A DNA stretch of 64,000 nt from Nitrosomonas sp. HPC101 (GTDB lineage Bacteria > Pseudomonadota > Gammaproteobacteria > Burkholderiales > Nitrosomonadaceae). Numbering within the stretch: position 1 is the stretch's first letter; every line of letters begins with the position of its first letter. Below are positions 60,351 through 64,000 of the stretch, piece by piece. The stretch lies in assembly GCF_009833125.1 (NCBI RefSeq), contig NZ_QRCC01000017.1, positions 1 through 64,000 of the forward strand, read 5' to 3'. The notes beneath the pieces are model-generated. The model saw only the letters and a list, made by a program, of their open reading frames with translations. It made no database searches and was not told where the DNA came from. The position numbers and the translations under genes were made by a program.

Positions 60351-61421
60351 ATGAAAATTGCGTTACTTGCTGGCGATGGGATTGGTCCTGAAATCGTAGC
60401 TCAGGCTGAGCGGGTATTGCGTTACTTCCAGGAGGAGGGTTTGCAGATTGAGCTGGAATCCGGTTTGCTGGGTGGGTGTGCCGTGGATGCCACAGGTGAT
60501 CCCTTCCCGGAAGCAACGCGCAAACTGTCCATTGACGCTGATGCCATATTACTTGGAGCAGTAGGCGGAATCCAGTACGACAGTCTGCCGCGTGAAAAGC
60601 GGCCGGAGCAGGGATTGCTGGCTATTCGGAAGGAACTTAACCTGTTTGCCAATCTGCGGCCGGTGGTACTGTATCCGCAGCTGGCAAATGCTTCGACACT
60701 GAAACCGGAAGTTGTCGCCGGACTGGACATTCTGATTGTGCGTGAGTTGACCGGTGATATCTATTTCGGAAAACCACGCGGGATCGAATACCGGGACGGA
60801 CAGAAAGTGGGTTTTAATACGATGATTTATTCCGAGTCGGAAATCAGGCGCATTGCCCATGTTGCATTTCAGGCAGCGCGCAGGCGAAGTGGCAGGTTAT
60901 GCTCGGTGGATAAAATGAACGTTCTGGAATGTACGCAATTATGGCGTGACATAGTAACGGAAACTGCACCAGCATATCCGGATATCACGCTTTCGCATAT
61001 GCTGGTGGATAATGCGGCAATGCAGCTGGTGCGTAACCCTAGGCAATTTGATGTGATTGTTACGGGTAATATGTTTGGCGATATTTTATCGGATGAAGCA
61101 TCCATGCTAACGGGCTCAATCGGCATGTTGCCATCAGCTTCTCTGGATGATCGAAACAAGGGTCTGTATGAACCTATCCATGGATCTGCGCCAGATATCG
61201 CCGGTAAGAACATTGCCAATCCGCTGGCGACTATTTTGTCCGCGGCGATGATGCTGCGTTATTCTTTCAATGAAGAAACAGCCGCATCTCGAATCGAGAA
61301 TGCTGTCCAGAAAACGCTGGAACAGGGGTATCGTACCGAAGATATTTTTGAAACAGGTTTGAAGGAAACAGGTACCACCGGAATGGGAGATAGGGTTTTG
61401 GCAAACTTGCAATCCCAGTAA
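60351..61421 (+). CDS. leuB: 3-isopropylmalate dehydrogenase LeuB
   Basis: 356 residues. Motifs are [21 protein letters not shown], and the Mg/isopropylmalate region [20 protein letters not shown]. It oxidises and decarboxylates 3-isopropylmalate with NAD. Confidence 0.97.
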   Translation: MKIALLAGDGIGPEIVAQAERVLRYFQEEGLQIELESGLLGGCAVDATGDPFPEATRKLSIDADAILLGAVGGIQYDSLPREKRPEQGLLAIRKELNLFANLRPVVLYPQLANASTLKPEVVAGLDILIVRELTGDIYFGKPRGIEYRDGQKVGFNTMIYSESEIRRIAHVAFQAARRRSGRLCSVDKMNVLECTQLWRDIVTETAPAYPDITLSHMLVDNAAMQLVRNPRQFDVIVTGNMFGDILSDEASMLTGSIGMLPSASLDDRNKGLYEPIHGSAPDIAGKNIANPLATILSAAMMLRYSFNEETAASRIENAVQKTLEQGYRTEDIFETGLKETGTTGMGDRVLANLQSQ

Positions 61422-61543
61422 TCTTTCATTTCCGTTTATCAGCCTGTTTTACCTTTTTTGATTTTCAGATCATACGCCGGATTGTAAGCTGAAGGCTATG
61501 ACACAATATATACAATTTTTTTGCAAAAGGCTGAGTGAATTAC

Positions 61544-62668
61544 ATGAAACGGGTCGGATTTGTCGGATGGCGAGGTATGGTAGGTTCCGTTCTTATGCAA
61601 CGGATGCGTGAAGAAGATGATTTTTCACTTATCGAACCTGTATTTTTTTCGACTTCCCAGGCAGGTGGGAAAGGTCCGGATGTTGGTCGGGATACGGGAT
61701 TGCTCAAAGATGCGTACGACATTGCTGCACTGCAGAAAATGGACATTATAATTTCCTGTCAGGGAGGAGATTACACCAACGACATTTTTGGGAAACTTCG
61801 TGAATCAGGGTGGCGGGGTTACTGGATTGATGCTGCTTCTGCTCTGAGGATGAATGATGATGCCATTATTATTCTTGACCCTGTCAACCGTTCTGTTATT
61901 AACGAGGCGTTGAATAAAGGTATCAAAAACTATGTTGGTGGTAATTGTACGGTCAGTCTGATGCTGATGGCTGTGGGGGGCTTGTTTGATCAGGATATGG
62001 TTGAGTGGGCGAGTATTATGACCTACCAGGCGGCCTCGGGAGCCGGTGCCCAAAACATGCGTGAATTACTGCAGCAAATGGGGGAAACCCATAAGGTTGC
62101 AAAGGATTTACTGGATGACCCTGCTTCCAGTATCTTGGATATTGATCGCAAAATTGTTGAAAAAATGCGTAGTGAAGAGTTTCCGGCTCAAAATTTCGGT
62201 GCCCCGCTGGCAGGAAGCCTGATTCCCTGGATTGATCGCGAGATGGCACACGGACAAAGTCGAGAAGAATGGAAGGGACAGGCTGAAACCAATAAAATTC
62301 TCGGACATGCTGACCATCCGGTACCGGTTGATGGAATTTGTGTGCGCGTTGGAGCCATGCGTTGCCACAGTCAGGCGCTGACGATTAAATTGAAGAAAGA
62401 TGTTCCACTGGAAAAGATCGAAGAAATCATCGCAACGTCTAATAAGTGGGTTCATGTGATTCCTAACGAAAGGGAAATCACCACTAGGGAACTTACTCCG
62501 GTTGCAGTAACCGGGAAACTCGATATTCATGTTGGCCGCATACGCAAATTGAATATGGGAAGTGAATATCTCTCTGTTTTCACAGTGGGAGATCAATTAT
62601 TATGGGGCGCGGCCGAACCACTGCGCCGGATGTTGCGCATTCTGGTCGAAGAAGACAGGGCTGCATAA
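61544..62668 (+). CDS. asd: Aspartate-semialdehyde dehydrogenase Asd
   Basis: 374 residues from ATG 61544 ([20 protein letters not shown]); GTG 61535 is an in-frame alternative closer to AAAAGG. The catalytic Cys is in [13 protein letters not shown] (about residue 134). It makes the branch-point aldehyde for lysine, methionine and threonine. leuB-asd-fimV is a conserved order in proteobacteria. Confidence 0.96.
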   Translation: MKRVGFVGWRGMVGSVLMQRMREEDDFSLIEPVFFSTSQAGGKGPDVGRDTGLLKDAYDIAALQKMDIIISCQGGDYTNDIFGKLRESGWRGYWIDAASALRMNDDAIIILDPVNRSVINEALNKGIKNYVGGNCTVSLMLMAVGGLFDQDMVEWASIMTYQAASGAGAQNMRELLQQMGETHKVAKDLLDDPASSILDIDRKIVEKMRSEEFPAQNFGAPLAGSLIPWIDREMAHGQSREEWKGQAETNKILGHADHPVPVDGICVRVGAMRCHSQALTIKLKKDVPLEKIEEIIATSNKWVHVIPNEREITTRELTPVAVTGKLDIHVGRIRKLNMGSEYLSVFTVGDQLLWGAAEPLRRMLRILVEEDRAA

Positions 62669-62799
62669 ATCGAGGAATTCATATTTTCTCTAATTTCAGG
62701 CTGTTATTGCGGCAGACAGGTTGATCTTTGCTTTCTGATATTGATTGCCATCCGTGATGTTTATACCAAAGAGTTCGGATAACGACGAAGGATATTTGT

Positions 62800-64000
62800 G
62801 TGAAAATAATTGATCTCAGATCAAAAGGTGTTTCTCTTGACGTTTTATCCAAAACATTTTTGATTGTCACTCTTGTATCTGCCTGGGTGGTTCAGGCCGC
62901 TGGTTTGGGAAAGTTGACCGTGAGCTCATATCTTGGACAGCCTCTCAATGCAGAAATAGCACTGGAATCTGTAGCAAATAAAGAAATTGATTCGCTGTCT
63001 GCCCGACTGGCTTCACCTGAAGCTTTTCAAAAGGCAGGTGTCAATCTGGTCCCCTATCACGCGACATTGTCTGTGTCTGTGGAAAAACGAACAGATGGAC
63101 GTCCCTATATCCGTATCCGTTCGCCACAAGCGATCAATGAACCTTTCCTCAACTTACTCGTTGAGCTTAACTCTTCATCGGGGCATCTGTTGCGTGAATA
63201 TAACGTACTGCTCGATCCTGCTGAAGCACAAAAAACAGCGACAACTGCGCCGGCGGTACCGCTGCTGGGCAAGGATAAAACAGAAAATCCTGCGATGTCG
63301 GTGTCTGTAGCACCCCAATTATCTGCTGAAACTGAAAAAGAACTTCCAGCGAAACTTTCCGTTCAGGCGGGTGGTATATATGGCCCGGTTATTCGGGGGG
63401 ATACTTTGAGCAGGATTGCGCGACAAATCTCGTCTGACAGCGTTAATCTCAACCAGATGCTGGTTGCGTTGTACCGTGCCAATCGTGATGCTTTTCTTGA
63501 AAGAAATATGAATTTGCTTAAGGTAGGCGTCATTCTGCGTATTCCTGATGAAGGTGAAGTTTCGTCTGTCACTATTAAGGAAGCTGCTCGTGAAGTGGCT
63601 GTGCAGAAAGAGGATTGGAATAATTATCGGCAGAGGATTGCAGAGTTGGCTACTGATACTTCTGAGAAATCCGGGCTGAAACAATCTCAAGCAGGGAAGA
63701 TTACAACGATTTTCGAAGTACCTTCTATCGAAGGATCAGGCAAGCCCGAAGAGGTTCTGATTCTTTCAAAGGGGGAATTGCTTGGCGATAACCGTCCGTC
63801 TGTCGAGAGGGCTGAAGACAGGATTGCCCAGAATTACTTGTACATGATGGAAGAGGATGCGATTGCGAAAGAACGTGCTTTGCAGGAAGCAAATGAGCGC
63901 GTGGCCATTTTGGAGCAGAATGTTGCAAAATTACAGCGTTTGCTTGAATTAAAAGGTTCGACTTCTGAAGGAAAAGCCGGAATTGAACCGGATCATGCGC
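62800..64000 (+). CDS. fimV: FimV-like peptidoglycan-binding protein (3' end missing)
   Basis: 400 codons visible; the gene runs off the right edge. GTG start with GAAGGA seven bases upstream. Signal segment of about 32 residues, then GLGKLTVSSYLGQPLNAEIA, the FimV N-terminal domain, a LysM-like region (about 190-250, with VIRGDTLSRIARQIS) and the start of a coiled coil (about 345-385). FimV organises polar structures and type IV pilus assembly in pseudomonads. truA is expected downstream. Confidence 0.92.
   Translation, partial: MKIIDLRSKGVSLDVLSKTFLIVTLVSAWVVQAAGLGKLTVSSYLGQPLNAEIALESVANKEIDSLSARLASPEAFQKAGVNLVPYHATLSVSVEKRTDGRPYIRIRSPQAINEPFLNLLVELNSSSGHLLREYNVLLDPAEAQKTATTAPAVPLLGKDKTENPAMSVSVAPQLSAETEKELPAKLSVQAGGIYGPVIRGDTLSRIARQISSDSVNLNQMLVALYRANRDAFLERNMNLLKVGVILRIPDEGEVSSVTIKEAAREVAVQKEDWNNYRQRIAELATDTSEKSGLKQSQAGKITTIFEVPSIEGSGKPEEVLILSKGELLGDNRPSVERAEDRIAQNYLYMMEEDAIAKERALQEANERVAILEQNVAKLQRLLELKGSTSEGKAGIEPDHA

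Noticed and set aside
1-64000. tRNA, rRNA, insertion sequences and prophage genes
   Set aside because: Reading the intergenic regions showed no T-loop-like GTTCGA-type motif, no transposase and no phage protein; a tRNA/IS search tool would be needed to exclude them fully.

Overview
The window reads as chromosomal DNA of an ammonia-oxidising betaproteobacterium of the genus Nitrosomonas, close to N. europaea. The strongest marker is a lone ammonia monooxygenase subunit C gene (amoC, 51518-52330, minus strand) with no amoA or amoB beside it. Other lineage hints are a CADD-like protein (29365-30105), whose N. europaea relative is known to supply p-aminobenzoate, and an AttH/CrtC-type lipocalin-like protein (53143-54213), whose N. 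europaea relative has a crystal structure. These identifications are from memory, not from a search. No phage, insertion sequence, CRISPR array, rRNA or tRNA gene was recognised. Most of the window is ordinary, dense housekeeping DNA.

Bases 1-3911 hold an accessory surface locus cut by the left edge. It contains a Ser/Asn/Asp repeat protein, a small secreted protein sharing its C-terminal motif, a periplasmic C39-type protease, another small secreted protein and an outer-membrane barrel with a coiled-coil N terminus. The order and parts resemble the fap functional-amyloid operon (FapC-D-E-F) of Pseudomonas.

Bases 3985-18679 carry a periplasmic phosphatase, ribD, an exosortase-associated glycosyltransferase, purE-purK-purC (minus), a lone exbD, sodB, hisG-hisD, a UbiH-type hydroxylase, dusB-fis and purH-purD. 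A 736-base stretch without a convincing gene follows. Bases 19416-25841 form a four-gene export operon: a NodT-type outer-membrane lipoprotein, then homologues of E. coli YhiI, RbbA and YhhJ. metE and metR are divergent around a perfect MetR-type site (28245-28342).

Bases 29365-51138 hold the CADD-like gene, glyA-nrdR, tyrS, mepM-anmK, erpA, rubredoxin-gloA, thiD-thiE-hemL, mlaA, htpX, a rubredoxin-reductase-like flavoprotein, a YciI protein, a PpiC-type foldase, alr, an M16 protease, ftsY-ftsE-ftsX and ispD. Bases 51484-57436 carry amoC with an elaborate leader, tusA, and an ATPase-permease-AttH operon. Bases 57498-64000 carry a DUF488 gene and the run leuC-entericidin-leuD-leuB-asd-fimV, with fimV cut by the right edge.

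The most interesting signal is the leader of the lone amoC. A 36-codon open frame with a near-perfect Shine-Dalgarno sequence lies upstream, followed by two mutually exclusive hairpins. One of them buries the amoC Shine-Dalgarno sequence. This looks like translational attenuation or an RNA thermometer controlling a stress-linked AmoC. Other points of interest are the Fap-like locus, a ten-G tract inside anmK, a 19-bp perfect palindrome after nrdR and an in-frame hexanucleotide array in the efflux lipoprotein.
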